A stretch of DNA of 35,557 bases. Source: Paraglaciecola polaris LMG 21857. Lineage in GTDB: Bacteria > Pseudomonadota > Gammaproteobacteria > Enterobacterales > Alteromonadaceae. The notes beneath the pieces are model-generated. The model did not search any database, had not been told where the DNA came from, and saw only the letters and a list, made by a program, of their open reading frames with translations. The stretch lies in NCBI RefSeq assembly GCF_000315055.1, contig NZ_BAER01000046.1, positions 1 through 35,557 on the forward strand, given 5' to 3'. Position 1 is the first letter of the stretch, and every line of letters begins with the position of its first letter. The position numbers and the translations under genes are program-made. This document shows, piece by piece, positions 1-8,800 of this stretch.

Positions 1-378
1 GATACACCCTTCCCATAGGCCTAGTAATACTTTGTATTCTTTGCCATTAAGCCAAATTCTCGAAGCCATAACATCCTCAGCAGGATCTTCCATCATTGAG
101 AAGCCATCAGATGAGACGGCTTTAAATACTTTTTTAATGAAGGTCTTACTTGTTTTCTTTTTTCCGATACATATGCCTAGGCATAAGTGAATTGCTTTCT
201 CTAGAGTTGCAGTCGTTGATTGGTATGCAGGGTCTAATAATAGAGAACTAAAGTATAAAGCAGACTCAACAGGATCATATTCTTTGAGGATTTGGTTAAG
301 CTGATCGGAGTTTCTAGAATAAAGCCCAGCTTGTCCTTCTTGCATAAAGTTAATCAGCTTAAGCATGTCAGGGGTCAT
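1..378 (-). CDS. Hypothetical protein, N-terminal 126 residues (runs off left edge)
   Basis: An uninterrupted minus-strand frame of 126 codons begins with ATG at 378 and has no stop before the window edge, so only the N-terminal part is seen. A purine-rich GGGAAAGA lies about 7 nt before the ATG and is an acceptable ribosome binding site. The protein starts MTPDMLKLINFMQEGQAG; it is mostly soluble in character, with a mildly hydrophobic stretch (AIHLCLGICIGKKK) near residues 68-81 and an acidic/aromatic segment towards the visible end (RIWLNGKEYKVLLGLWEG). I do not recognise the family and assign no function. Codon use looks ordinary, and the frame is convincing because it stays open over its whole visible length. 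Confidence 0.6.
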   Translation of the reverse strand, partial: MTPDMLKLINFMQEGQAGLYSRNSDQLNQILKEYDPVESALYFSSLLLDPAYQSTTATLEKAIHLCLGICIGKKKTSKTFIKKVFKAVSSDGFSMMEDPAEDVMASRIWLNGKEYKVLLGLWEGCI

Positions 379-801
379 TTAGAATCTTTCCCAATATTGG
401 TGTTATATTTTCATTTTGTTCGGGTTGAATTATTGCAAATCTAAATATCGCTCAGCTACGCTCAAAAACCGGAAAAAACTACGGGGGCTGGTTCGTCCGC
501 TTTGGGTCGAAAACTGACCTAACTCCACACTACCAGACAATTTTCCTTGTGTCCGGTTTTCGCTCAAACCCGCTAGTCAGTTTATTAGGCAGGACTGAGT
601 TTCAAACATTAATATGCTCGTACACCTGACTCAATTCAGCCCTGTCATGTTAATGGTGTCGGTTACTATATGCGAGTGTAAAGCGCATGACCTTTGACAA
701 CCTAAGATCAAAAAGACGATTTGGTTACCGTCCTAGCTGTGGTATAAAAATCGGCATAGGGTTTTAGTCCATAATCAGACGATGTAGGTGAATTGTAATC
801 A
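379..801. other. Intergenic region with interleaved inverted repeats, no gene seen
   Basis: This 423-bp gap separates two divergently transcribed genes, so it should hold both promoters, but I could not assign clear -35/-10 boxes. It contains two interleaved inverted repeats: AAAACCGGA (465-473) with TCCGGTTTT (552-560), and AAAACTGAC (510-518) with GTCAGTTT (576-583). No open frame of credible coding character was seen. Confidence 0.4.
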
Positions 802-1452
802 ATGCACATTTTAAATTTTGAAGCGTTTCTGCTAGCGATTACCCTGTTAACCATCACCCCTGGGATTGATACCGTACTGGTAATCAAAAATACCAGCCGC
901 TCGGGTGGACGAGATGGAGTGGTAACCAGCTTGGGAATTTGCCTTGGGCTTTTTGTGCATGCGACCTTTTCCGCTGTGGGTATATCTGCCATTTTGCTTC
1001 AGTCGGCTGAATTGTTTTCAATCATGAAATGGATTGGGGCCGGCTATCTCATTTGGTTAGGCATTGGCGCGTTGAAAACGGCCTTTATCGGCAATGCTGG
1101 ATTAACGGTAAATGACTCAGTTGTTAGAGCGCTTAGCGTGCGTCGCTCTTTAAAAGAGGGATTTCTGTCAAATGTATTAAACCCAAAGACAGCGGTGTTT
1201 TATCTGGCGTTTTTGCCGCAGTTTATTGATCCCCTGCACTCCCCCTTCCTGCAAGCAATGGCCATGGCAGGGATACATTTTGTGATTGCGATGATTTGGC
1301 AATGTGGCCTTGCCGGAGCGGTTAGTTCAGCTAAACGCTTTTTTGCGAATCCACATGCCCTTAAATGGATGGAGGGCATCACAGGCAGTGTACTGATATT
1401 GTTGGGTGCGAGACTGCTTCTTGATGAGCAAAACCTAGATCGTAATGAATAA
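802..1452 (+). CDS. LysE/RhtB-family amino-acid exporter
   Basis: A 216-residue inner-membrane protein of the LysE/RhtB translocator family, which exports amino acids or their derivatives by proton-coupled transport. The N-terminus has the family signature ITPGIDTVLVIKNTSRSGG (about residues 18-36), followed by GICLGLFVHATFSAVGISA. A second characteristic stretch, FLSNVLNPKTAVFYLAFLPQF, falls near residues 120-140. About six hydrophobic segments fit the family topology, and the length is typical (200-215). The substrate cannot be told from sequence. The ATG at 802 gives the canonical N-terminus, although the upstream ribosome binding site is weak. The gene stands alone, with a decayed gene downstream. 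A paralog-like exporter lies at 29735-30364. Confidence 0.9.
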   Translation: MHILNFEAFLLAITLLTITPGIDTVLVIKNTSRSGGRDGVVTSLGICLGLFVHATFSAVGISAILLQSAELFSIMKWIGAGYLIWLGIGALKTAFIGNAGLTVNDSVVRALSVRRSLKEGFLSNVLNPKTAVFYLAFLPQFIDPLHSPFLQAMAMAGIHFVIAMIWQCGLAGAVSSAKRFFANPHALKWMEGITGSVLILLGARLLLDEQNLDRNE

Positions 1453-1559
1453 AGTTCGTCATAACACGCCAGGATGAATCTTTGGTAAATACCGGCGTAT
1501 CAATGCTGCGTTTTATTTCCACACCTAGTCGTCATTAAATCAACAGAAATTGATTATAA

Positions 1560-2057
1560 ATGCAGCTCGCCGAATATACCGCGGAAGGATCACAGGATGT
1601 ATTTAGTTATATAAACCGAGATACTTACCCGGCCCGTTTTCAAAAAATGTCTGCATGACTGAACCAATATGAAATCAATTATGGAGTGCTTCATGACACT
1701 GCAGACAAAACTGATATTGTAGAGGCTGACATTCAGGTGGGTATTTATGCCATGCCTCCGTTACGAAATGCAGATAAAGACGGAAATTACATTCCCAACA
1801 TGATACTCATAAAAGAACGCATTGTTAGTTTCGTCATTTCCTTAGACTTTTTGGCATAAGGCTTTTACGGATGACATAAAGGCGTAATCTATATTCCTGA
1901 CAAGCGCGGCGGGATCCCCCCGTACGGTGAGTCAGTATGGATAATGTTGCTAAGCATGGTGTGCGACGCTATCGTGTTTTTCCCCACAGTACTTGATCAT
2001 TACGATAAAAGAGATAACGCGAACCGCTTGGGTAAATTATTTACTTGCTACTACTGA
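1560..2057 (+). pseudogene. Decayed gene, unrecognised, three in-frame stops
   Basis: One reading frame beginning with ATG at 1560 keeps a coding-like composition to a TGA at 2055-2057 but is broken by TGA at 1656, TAA at 1857 and TGA at 1872. The first stop sits where a tryptophan would read naturally (RFQKMSA, stop, LNQYEINYGVL). The stretches between stops are 66 and 60 codons long and look like ordinary protein (for example VEADIQVGIYAMPPLRNADK, and HKGVIYIPDKRGGIPPYGES). I do not recognise the family. It fills most of the 655-bp gap between the LysE exporter and the SnoaL-like gene. Frameshifts may also be present, so the original boundaries are uncertain. It could be fortuitous, but three segments in one frame make decay the better reading. 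Confidence 0.45.
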
Positions 2058-2107
2058 GGCTTGCCGCAGTTATAGCGAAGTAATCATATGTATGATGAGG
2101 GCAGAAA

Positions 2108-2491
2108 ATGACACACAACTTAGCAGCGAACAAACAACATGCCATTGATTTTTATCGTATGGCCTATTTGGGCGATCCAGCAAAAGCCATAGCGCTTTAT
2201 GTGGGTGATAAATATATACAGCATAACCCTTCCGTACACGACGGCAAGCAAGGGTTCATTGATTACTTCACCGAAATGGCTAACGATTATCCGTTGAAAT
2301 ATATCGAATTTGTACGAGCAATCTCTGAGGGCGACTTAGTTGCGCTTCATACCCACCAAACGTGGCCTGATGATATCCATTACATCACCATGGATTTTTT
2401 CCGCTTCGATGATAACGGGAAAATTATTGAACACTGGGACTCAATTCAGCAGATCCCCAGTGAGTCGAAAAACGACAATCCGATGTATTAA
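2108..2491 (+). CDS. NTF2/SnoaL-like domain protein
   Basis: A 127-residue protein with the NTF2/SnoaL-like cone-shaped alpha+beta fold. It has an N-terminal helix (KQHAIDFYRMAYLGDPAKAI), the YIQHNPSVHDGKQGFIDYF segment near residues 37-55 that is typical of the polyketide-cyclase-like SnoaL subgroup, and a C-terminal strand region FFRFDDNGKIIEHWDSIQ (about 97-114). Members have varied and often unknown catalytic roles; the HN and HWD motifs line the pocket in relatives. A good ribosome binding site (GAGGGCAG) precedes the ATG at 2108. There is no signal peptide, so it should be cytoplasmic. It is monocistronic, or loosely followed by the GFA gene 100 bp on. Confidence 0.82.
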   Translation: MTHNLAANKQHAIDFYRMAYLGDPAKAIALYVGDKYIQHNPSVHDGKQGFIDYFTEMANDYPLKYIEFVRAISEGDLVALHTHQTWPDDIHYITMDFFRFDDNGKIIEHWDSIQQIPSESKNDNPMY

Positions 2492-2591
2492 TATTCTGGA
2501 TAACAATCCAGCATGGCTTTATAGCTAGGCTTTAACTTATTTTATAACTTTGTAGAGTGACACTTGTGAACAGTTTATTTTGTGAAGACCA

Positions 2592-3002
2592 ATGGAATAC
2601 ATAGGCGCTTGCTGCTGCGGTGAGGTACAGGTGAAACTGACTTTGCCGAATTCTCTGCATAGCTATCAGCCTAGAGCATGTGATTGTGATTTTTGCATGG
2701 CGCAAAAAACCGCCTATTTATCGGACCTTAACGGTGTGCTCGAAGTATTTCACCAGCACAAACTTGAAGGTATCTACCAGGGGTCTGAGCAAGCTATTTT
2801 TTGGCAGTGCAAAGCATGCCACAACCTCATTCTGGTTAGTTGTGAGTTTGCAAGTGGAGTAAAAGGCGCGGTGAACGCTGGGGTATTTTCGCAGAAATAC
2901 ACCATAGGCAGTGCTGTTTACGTGTCCCCCAAGATGTTATCACCACAGGAAAAACGCGAGCGTTGGCAAAGCGTTTGGTTAACGGTTAATTTCCAGCCTT
3001 AG
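2592..3002 (+). CDS. GFA/CENP-V-type zinc-binding protein
   Basis: A 136-residue protein of the GFA family (glutathione-dependent formaldehyde-activating enzyme, CENP-V domain). The zinc cysteines are visible: CCCGEVQVKL at residues 7-16, RACDCDFCMAQ around 28-38, and a CKACH motif near residue 73. These fit the two zinc sites of the Mss4-like fold. The family name comes from a disputed role in S-hydroxymethylglutathione formation; the substrate here is unknown. The length is usual for the family (120-150). The ATG at 2592 places the first cysteine motif at the expected distance; the SD upstream (GAAG, about 8 nt away) is moderate. No operon partner is evident, and the next gene is convergent. 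Confidence 0.85.
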   Translation: MEYIGACCCGEVQVKLTLPNSLHSYQPRACDCDFCMAQKTAYLSDLNGVLEVFHQHKLEGIYQGSEQAIFWQCKACHNLILVSCEFASGVKGAVNAGVFSQKYTIGSAVYVSPKMLSPQEKRERWQSVWLTVNFQP

Positions 3003-3033
3003 CGTGATCGCAACCGAAAGCCGTCAATCGGAT

Positions 3034-3333
3034 TTACTTAACGCTTTTATTAAACGCACCAAAGCTGGCTTTAATACTCCAGATGAAAAACGGTAAGGTC
3101 AGTGCTACCCCTGCAATCAACATCATCACACCAGCGTATGACACATTCAGCACTTCAGGTAAAAAACCTTGCTGATGAAATTGCTGACGCAAGCCCATCA
3201 ACATCAGCACCACACCGAGCAGATCGAGTAATATCAATGAGCCCAATTTTCCTTTAGGCCGTGAACGCATTTCAACGTTGGGATTTAATTTGAGTTCGCT
3301 TGTAGCGGTAGGGAAAGGAAATAAAGTGGCCAT
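3034..3333 (-). CDS. Small two-helix membrane protein, hypothetical
   Basis: A 99-residue protein if started at the ATG at 3333, which has GAGAG 5-7 nt upstream. An alternative ATG at 3354 would add seven residues (MRKLERT) but has no ribosome binding site. Two hydrophobic segments are visible: GSLILLDLLGVVLMLMGL (about residues 30-47) and VSYAGVMMLIAGVALTLPFFIW (about 64-85). A short polar N-terminus precedes the first. The layout suggests an inner-membrane protein with a small polar loop. I do not recognise a named family and assign no function. It is convergent with the GFA gene, with only 31 bp between their stop codons. Confidence 0.6.
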   Translation of the reverse strand: MATLFPFPTATSELKLNPNVEMRSRPKGKLGSLILLDLLGVVLMLMGLRQQFHQQGFLPEVLNVSYAGVMMLIAGVALTLPFFIWSIKASFGAFNKSVK

Positions 3334-3858
3334 TGTTCTCTCAAGTTTGCGCATTAATGCGTTTAATTAACAATTATGCAACAGTTGACCCGACTATATG
3401 TCATTAAGTTCCACAAAATAAAGACTAAGGGAAGAAAATCACACCTCTATAAAGCTTATTTACTCACTTCGATTTAAACACCTTCAACGGTCACGGCAGG
3501 CTGCAGATCTTAAGTCAATATTATCTCTTTAGGGTTAACTTGCCCGCTCCCGGATTAAATTTTTGTAAAACAGCTAACAGCACCTGTTTAAACTTAAAAA
3601 CCAATCACTTTGCAGCTGATTTTCACGGTATTGAAAATCTCTGGTTGAGATCCAATTATGTAAGAAGTATGATTAATATTGTTAACAACTTACAAAAGAT
3701 ATTTAACTAAATGTATGCGCGCTCAGTATGATTACCAATCGAATGGGTAACAAGTGATTAGCTAAATGTCTTTAACAGAAAATTACGCTAGCGGGTAATA
3801 GATCGCTATTTACCAACGAGTTCGGCAAATTCGTCTGACCACTATATTGGATAACAAC
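3334..3858. promoter_or_regulatory. Long AT-rich leader upstream of the FG-GAP/UnbV pair
   Basis: About 525 bp without a gene, between a minus-strand gene and the first lipoprotein. A perfect 10-bp palindrome TTGTTAACAA lies at 3679-3688. The region is AT-rich with several possible -10-like boxes but no convincing paired promoter. Its length suggests that the tandem lipoprotein genes have their own regulated promoter, which is inference only. Confidence 0.3.
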
Positions 3859-5796
3859 ATGACTTTACTTAGAAAATTTTCCCTAGTAGCGCTAGGCGTT
3901 AGTATCGTACTTCAAAGCGCTTGCAGCCAGCATGACATTGAGACTGTTCCCAAACAGAACCGTGTTTTATTTAAAGATGTGTCCGATTCAGTGGGATTAG
4001 TTAGCGAAGCAAATTGGAAATATGGCGGCCCAGCAGTTGCGGATTTAAATAACGATGGGCATTACGATTTTCTATTAAGCAATCATGACACGACGCCGGT
4101 ACAACTTTTCATGGGTAATGCAGCACATCACTTTGATGAAATAAAGAATGTGTATCCAAAAGCCGATCTGCATGGCATATCTGCGGGTGATTTCGACTTA
4201 GACGGGGATAATGATGTGCTGTTATCACTGGGCGGCGGTAATGGCTTGACGCCTCAACCTCAACGTTTACTACGTAATGACAACGGCACCTTCACTGACA
4301 TTACAAAGGAAGCCGGCATATCAGAGTTAGGCGCTCGAGGTAGAAGTGTGCGTTGGGTGGATCTAGATAACGATGGCGACTTAGATTTTATGCAAGTGAA
4401 TGCCGCAAAAATGGTCAATGAAGCCTTGCCACGCAATATCATTTTCGAAAACCTCGGTAACGGCACATTTCGCTACGTAGAAAGTCCAGGATTTGAAGAT
4501 ATCGAAGCAGAACGCGTGTTAATAACAGACTACAACAGTGATAATGTGATGGATATCATTGCGTTTACCAGTTACGACAAAACATCCATCTGGCAAGGTA
4601 ATGGCGATTTTACCTTCAGCAATACCACCAACACCGTATTGCCTCAGGGACATGATGATTATCCAGGAACCATCACTGTGGCCCAAGCCGATATCGATAA
4701 TGACGGCGATTTAGATTACTACTTTGCCCGTGGAAAATTGTATTACACCATTGCCAATAACAGCATCAGTTTCGATAAGGAAAAACAATCACTCGATTTG
4801 CGAGATGTAGGCAGTAAGAGCCATGATGGATTAACGCTCTACGCTGATTCAGATATCGTACTGAGCGACTTTTATCACTTCCCCCGCGCTAAATTACTTG
4901 AGTTTATGCCGGTATTTATTGGTGCAAATAAACAACAGATCACCACACCAAAAGATGCACACGCCATCACCCAAGAGCAGGCAAAGGGGTTTCCGGCCGA
5001 AGTCAATGAAACCGGTTGGTATTTGGGCTACTTAGGTGACAATAAATGGCGTCTAGAGTGGCTATTAACCGACGACGTTGCCTGGGATGTGCGCGCGTCG
5101 ATTAAGGGCGTAAGCGATTACGAAGCCAATTGGACACCCCAAGAATTGGCCGTACCAGATGTATTGCTCCGTAACGACGACGGTGTACTAACAGATATTT
5201 CCCAGCGCATACCAGATAGCCTAAATACAAATAACTGGGGGGTCACCTCGGGTGATTTCAACAACGATGGAAATGCTGATTTCTTCGTTTATCGTTTCGG
5301 CGATTTACAACGCAGGATCGCCGATGTGATGTTACTCAACACAGGTGATGGTCACTTCACAAGCAGTGTGGCACATAACGCCACAACAGAAATCGGCTCG
5401 AAGTCTCACGGTGATTCAGGGGTCGCGTTTGACTTCGATCTCGATGGAAAAATAGACATTTTAAGTGGCGATGACGACAACGGTAAGTGGCATTTATACA
5501 AAAACGTCACGGACAATGGGAATAACAATCACCTATTGATAAAAATAGGCTACTCAGAAAATGGCATCGACCCTTATGGCGCAAAAGTTTGGATAACCAC
5601 TAAAGGTAAAAAGCAGTACAAACTTATTGGCTCAACCAACGCCAATCATTCTCAGAGCTTGTTGAACATAGTGCATTTTGGTTTAGGCAAAGACGAGGTG
5701 GTTACCGACATTACAGTGCGCTGGCGTGATGGCACCACCCGTACCTTGAAAAACCAACAAGCTAACCAGCTTCTCACTCTCGGCAAATCTATTTAA
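3859..5796 (+). CDS. FG-GAP/VCBS-type repeat lipoprotein with C-terminal ASPIC/UnbV domain
   Basis: A secreted or outer-membrane protein of 645 residues. The N-terminus MTLLRKFSLVALGVSIVLQSAC is a signal peptide ending in a lipobox-like LQSAC, which is imperfect because Gln sits at -3. Seven D-x-D-x-D-G-type calcium motifs follow (DLNNDGHYDF, DFDLDGDNDV, DLDNDGDLDF, DYNSDNVMDI, DIDNDGDLDY, DFNNDGNADF, DFDLDGKIDI), as in FG-GAP beta-propeller blades. Between the fifth and sixth is a non-repeat insert of about 130 residues (near 303-436) with GWYLGYLGDNKWRLEWL. The last 85 residues match the ASPIC/UnbV domain (SQSLLNIVHFGLGKDE, VRWRDGTTRTL). An upstream in-frame TTG at 3847 is possible, but ATG at 3859 with GGA about 7 nt before it fits better. 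A paralog follows 84 bp downstream. The likely role is extracellular ligand binding or adhesion; the ligand is unknown. Confidence 0.85.
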   Translation: MTLLRKFSLVALGVSIVLQSACSQHDIETVPKQNRVLFKDVSDSVGLVSEANWKYGGPAVADLNNDGHYDFLLSNHDTTPVQLFMGNAAHHFDEIKNVYPKADLHGISAGDFDLDGDNDVLLSLGGGNGLTPQPQRLLRNDNGTFTDITKEAGISELGARGRSVRWVDLDNDGDLDFMQVNAAKMVNEALPRNIIFENLGNGTFRYVESPGFEDIEAERVLITDYNSDNVMDIIAFTSYDKTSIWQGNGDFTFSNTTNTVLPQGHDDYPGTITVAQADIDNDGDLDYYFARGKLYYTIANNSISFDKEKQSLDLRDVGSKSHDGLTLYADSDIVLSDFYHFPRAKLLEFMPVFIGANKQQITTPKDAHAITQEQAKGFPAEVNETGWYLGYLGDNKWRLEWLLTDDVAWDVRASIKGVSDYEANWTPQELAVPDVLLRNDDGVLTDISQRIPDSLNTNNWGVTSGDFNNDGNADFFVYRFGDLQRRIADVMLLNTGDGHFTSSVAHNATTEIGSKSHGDSGVAFDFDLDGKIDILSGDDDNGKWHLYKNVTDNGNNNHLLIKIGYSENGIDPYGAKVWITTKGKKQYKLIGSTNANHSQSLLNIVHFGLGKDEVVTDITVRWRDGTTRTLKNQQANQLLTLGKSI

Positions 5797-5817
5797 CGGC
5801 CTAGGTATGGATTATTG

Positions 5818-5848
5818 GGCGGTAAAATAAAAATTTAGCGTTACCGCC
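5818..5848 (+). terminator. Intercistronic hairpin between the two paralogs
   Basis: GGCGGTAA (5818-5825) and TTACCGCC (5841-5848) form a perfect 8-bp stem with a 15-nt AT-rich loop, in the 84-bp gap between the two lipoprotein genes. There is no T-run after it. It may attenuate or process the mRNA and so set the ratio of the two proteins, or it may be a weak terminator. Confidence 0.4.
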
Positions 5849-5880
5849 ATTCGAGCAATTTAACGTTCTTAGTATGAAAA

Positions 5881-8800
5881 ATGAGTATAAAAATGACAGG
5901 TAAGCCATTCACAAAAACACTTTTTATCAGCGCCCTTCTGCTGCTGCAATTTGCTTTGTTCGCATGTGGTCAGTCTGAAGAAAGCTTGTCCAATATTACC
6001 CTCACCCCCTCATCCCCTGTGGAATTTGATTATGAGATAACGGGTAGCAAAACTAAAAAATTAATTTTCGAAATCGATAATCCTGGGCAGTCGGCGAACT
6101 TATCACTATTAGATAACGACCAGGTGTTAGTTGATAACCTCAATATCTCGCAAACGGGTAGCCAAACTATCAGTGTATTGGTGCGCTTTAATGCTTTGGG
6201 TAACAGGCGATTGCAGTTAAAGACGATCAATTCTCCGCTCACCATAAAAACCTTCACAGTAGAAGATATAGAGCATCTGCCAATCCCGCAGTTCAAAGAT
6301 ATTTCGGTTCAAGCTGGGTTAGACAAAGTGAATTCGATTAAATACGGCGGACCTTCGGTTGCCGATATTGATCAAGACGGTGACTACGACTTTATCGTTA
6401 ACAATCACAACGCAGAATCCAGTAAAATCTATTGGAATAACGGCGACGGTACCATCACTAAGTACAAAGACGACCTGTCTCGCTGGTTCATGCAAGATCT
6501 GCACGGCACCGCCCTAGGTGATTACGATAATGACGGCGATCTCGATATGGTCCTGACTCGGGGTGGCGGTAATGGTACTAACCCATCGGTCTCTTATTTT
6601 TATCAAAATGATAACAGTAATTTTGTTCGCTACACAGGAGATGTCGGTATTGACCGAGGCGCTCGGGGTCGTGGGGCCAGATACTCGGATATGGATCTAG
6701 ATGGCGATCTGGATCTCATGCTAGTTAATGAAACCGGCTTGGCCAATCAAAAACCCCAGCACTTTTTTTACGAGAATAACGGCCAAGGTGGTTTCACCTT
6801 CAAGTCGGTACCCGGTATTCAGGATGTCAGGTCCTCTCGTGCCTTAGTCTCGGACCTTAACGGTGATAACATCGACGATATCGTCATGTATGGGCCCTTA
6901 TCTGTTTGGCAAGGCAATGGCGATTTTACCTACACCGATATCAGCGACAGCATTCCTAGCAACATTCGAGCACTGAACAGTGTTATGGCCGTAACCGACA
7001 TAGATATAGATAACGACGGCGACTTGGATATGTATCTGGCCAGAGGCAAAGAGTTTGAGCATGGCAAGGGCGAAACACCGTCCGTTGACTTTGACCCCAT
7101 CGCCCGAAATTTCTCTCTGAAAACACGTGGTTATAAAGGTGTTGACGAATTTAGCTTCAAGGCAAGTGGCGCACTGAAATTGCATAATTATCATTTTCTA
7201 GGGCAAAACGGCTTTAGGGGAAAAGCGTACCCCATCTACTTGGGTAAAGACAAAATATCAACGGATGTGCCATCTGGCGGCACCCTAGAATTTGATAAAA
7301 CAAACGCACAAGGCTGGCCCGACGATATTTCAGCCGACGGAGTTTATTTCGGTCATGTGGGCAACGACCATTGGCGAGCGGCATTGGTACGCAACGGCGA
7401 TATATTTTGGTCCTATTTCTTCACCTTATCCGGTGTAGAAGAAGCGACGCCTAATTTTATACCGGAAAATCGTAATATACAGGACGTGCTGCTAGAGAAC
7501 AGAGACGGCAAACTTGTTGATGTTACCCAACAATGGAACATTCCGGCAGGTGGTAACGCCTTAGGTGTGACAACCGGCGATTTTAACAATGACGGTCATC
7601 AAGATTTATTTGTTTATCGTTGGGGATTAGTCGAGAAACGCATCTCAGATCTCATGCTGCTCAACACAGGCCGAGGTAGCTTCGAAACAGTTACTATGCA
7701 TGGTGCAAGTGATTTAGGTGGGCCGGGGTTTGGCGACATGGGCCAAGCGTTTGATTTTGATCTCGATGGCAATTTAGACATACTCAGCGGCAGTGAATAC
7801 GGTCAATGGTATTTGTATAGTAATCAGCCTGTGATTGGCAACAACTACGCCTTGGTTAGAGTGGGTTATTCCCCCGAGAATCACGTTGATGCTCTCGGCG
7901 CACAAATTACCTTACAAACAGCGTCACATACCTACCAAAAACGCATCGGCTCAGCGGGTGAAGTGTTCTCTCAAAGCTTATTGAATATTGCGCATTTCGG
8001 ATTAGGTAAAGAGGACAAAATAAGCCATATTCAGGTACGTTGGCGCAACGGCGAAACGGTTAGTTTCTCCAATAAACAAGCCAATAAAATATTTGATACT
8101 AACGCACTGGATCCGGCTACTTTGGCAATAAATACCCAAGACTTAGCGCCAAGATCTGGAGATACACTGCAATTAAAAGTGACCGCGACGCCTGAAAACG
8201 CAAGCCAAGACGTGCACTGGCATTCAAACGACCCAACCGTCGCTCAAATAAGCCCCAGCGGACTTCTTAAGATGGTAGGCAAAGTAGGCGAGAGCACAAT
8301 GATTATGGCCACGAGCACTAAAAACGGCCTGTCGGCCAAAGCCAAAATCACCGTGCACCAATGGTACGCCAAGCCTATTACGTCAGTGACCTTAAGCGCT
8401 TCAAAAACCAAACTGATTGTAGGTGAAGTACAGCGGATAAACGCAAATATCGCTCCTGAAGGCCCAGACAATGCACAATTAAGCTGGACTAGCTCAGCGC
8501 CAGAGATTGCTTCGGTTGATGCCGATGGTACGCTTCACGCGTTAACCCAAGGTCAGGTTAAGATCAGCGCTCAAGCCGAAGAAAATGCAGATTTTCATGA
8601 TGAATTGCAATTTACTGTTGAAGCAGACGTCAAACCTTATATCAAAATTGAAAACCTCCCAGAGCTTAACAAAACGCCCATCCATGCTGGGCAAACGTTT
8701 GAGGTGCATGTTAACTACCATGCAGGAACAGGCAATAAAGTGATTGCTGCCGATGAAGGAGGCCTGCGGGTTTGGTTTCGACATTTTAAAACCCAGCGGA

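Noticed and set aside
517-590. Possible integron attC site: ACCTAAC (517-523) with ATTAGGC (584-590)
   Set aside because: The right box lacks the GTT start of the consensus GTTRRRY, inner boxes are not recognisable, and there is no cassette array or integrase nearby.
635-2454. 13-bp identical string GACTCAATTCAGC present near 635 and near 2439
   Set aside because: Flanks do not match and one copy is inside a coding region, so it is probably chance.
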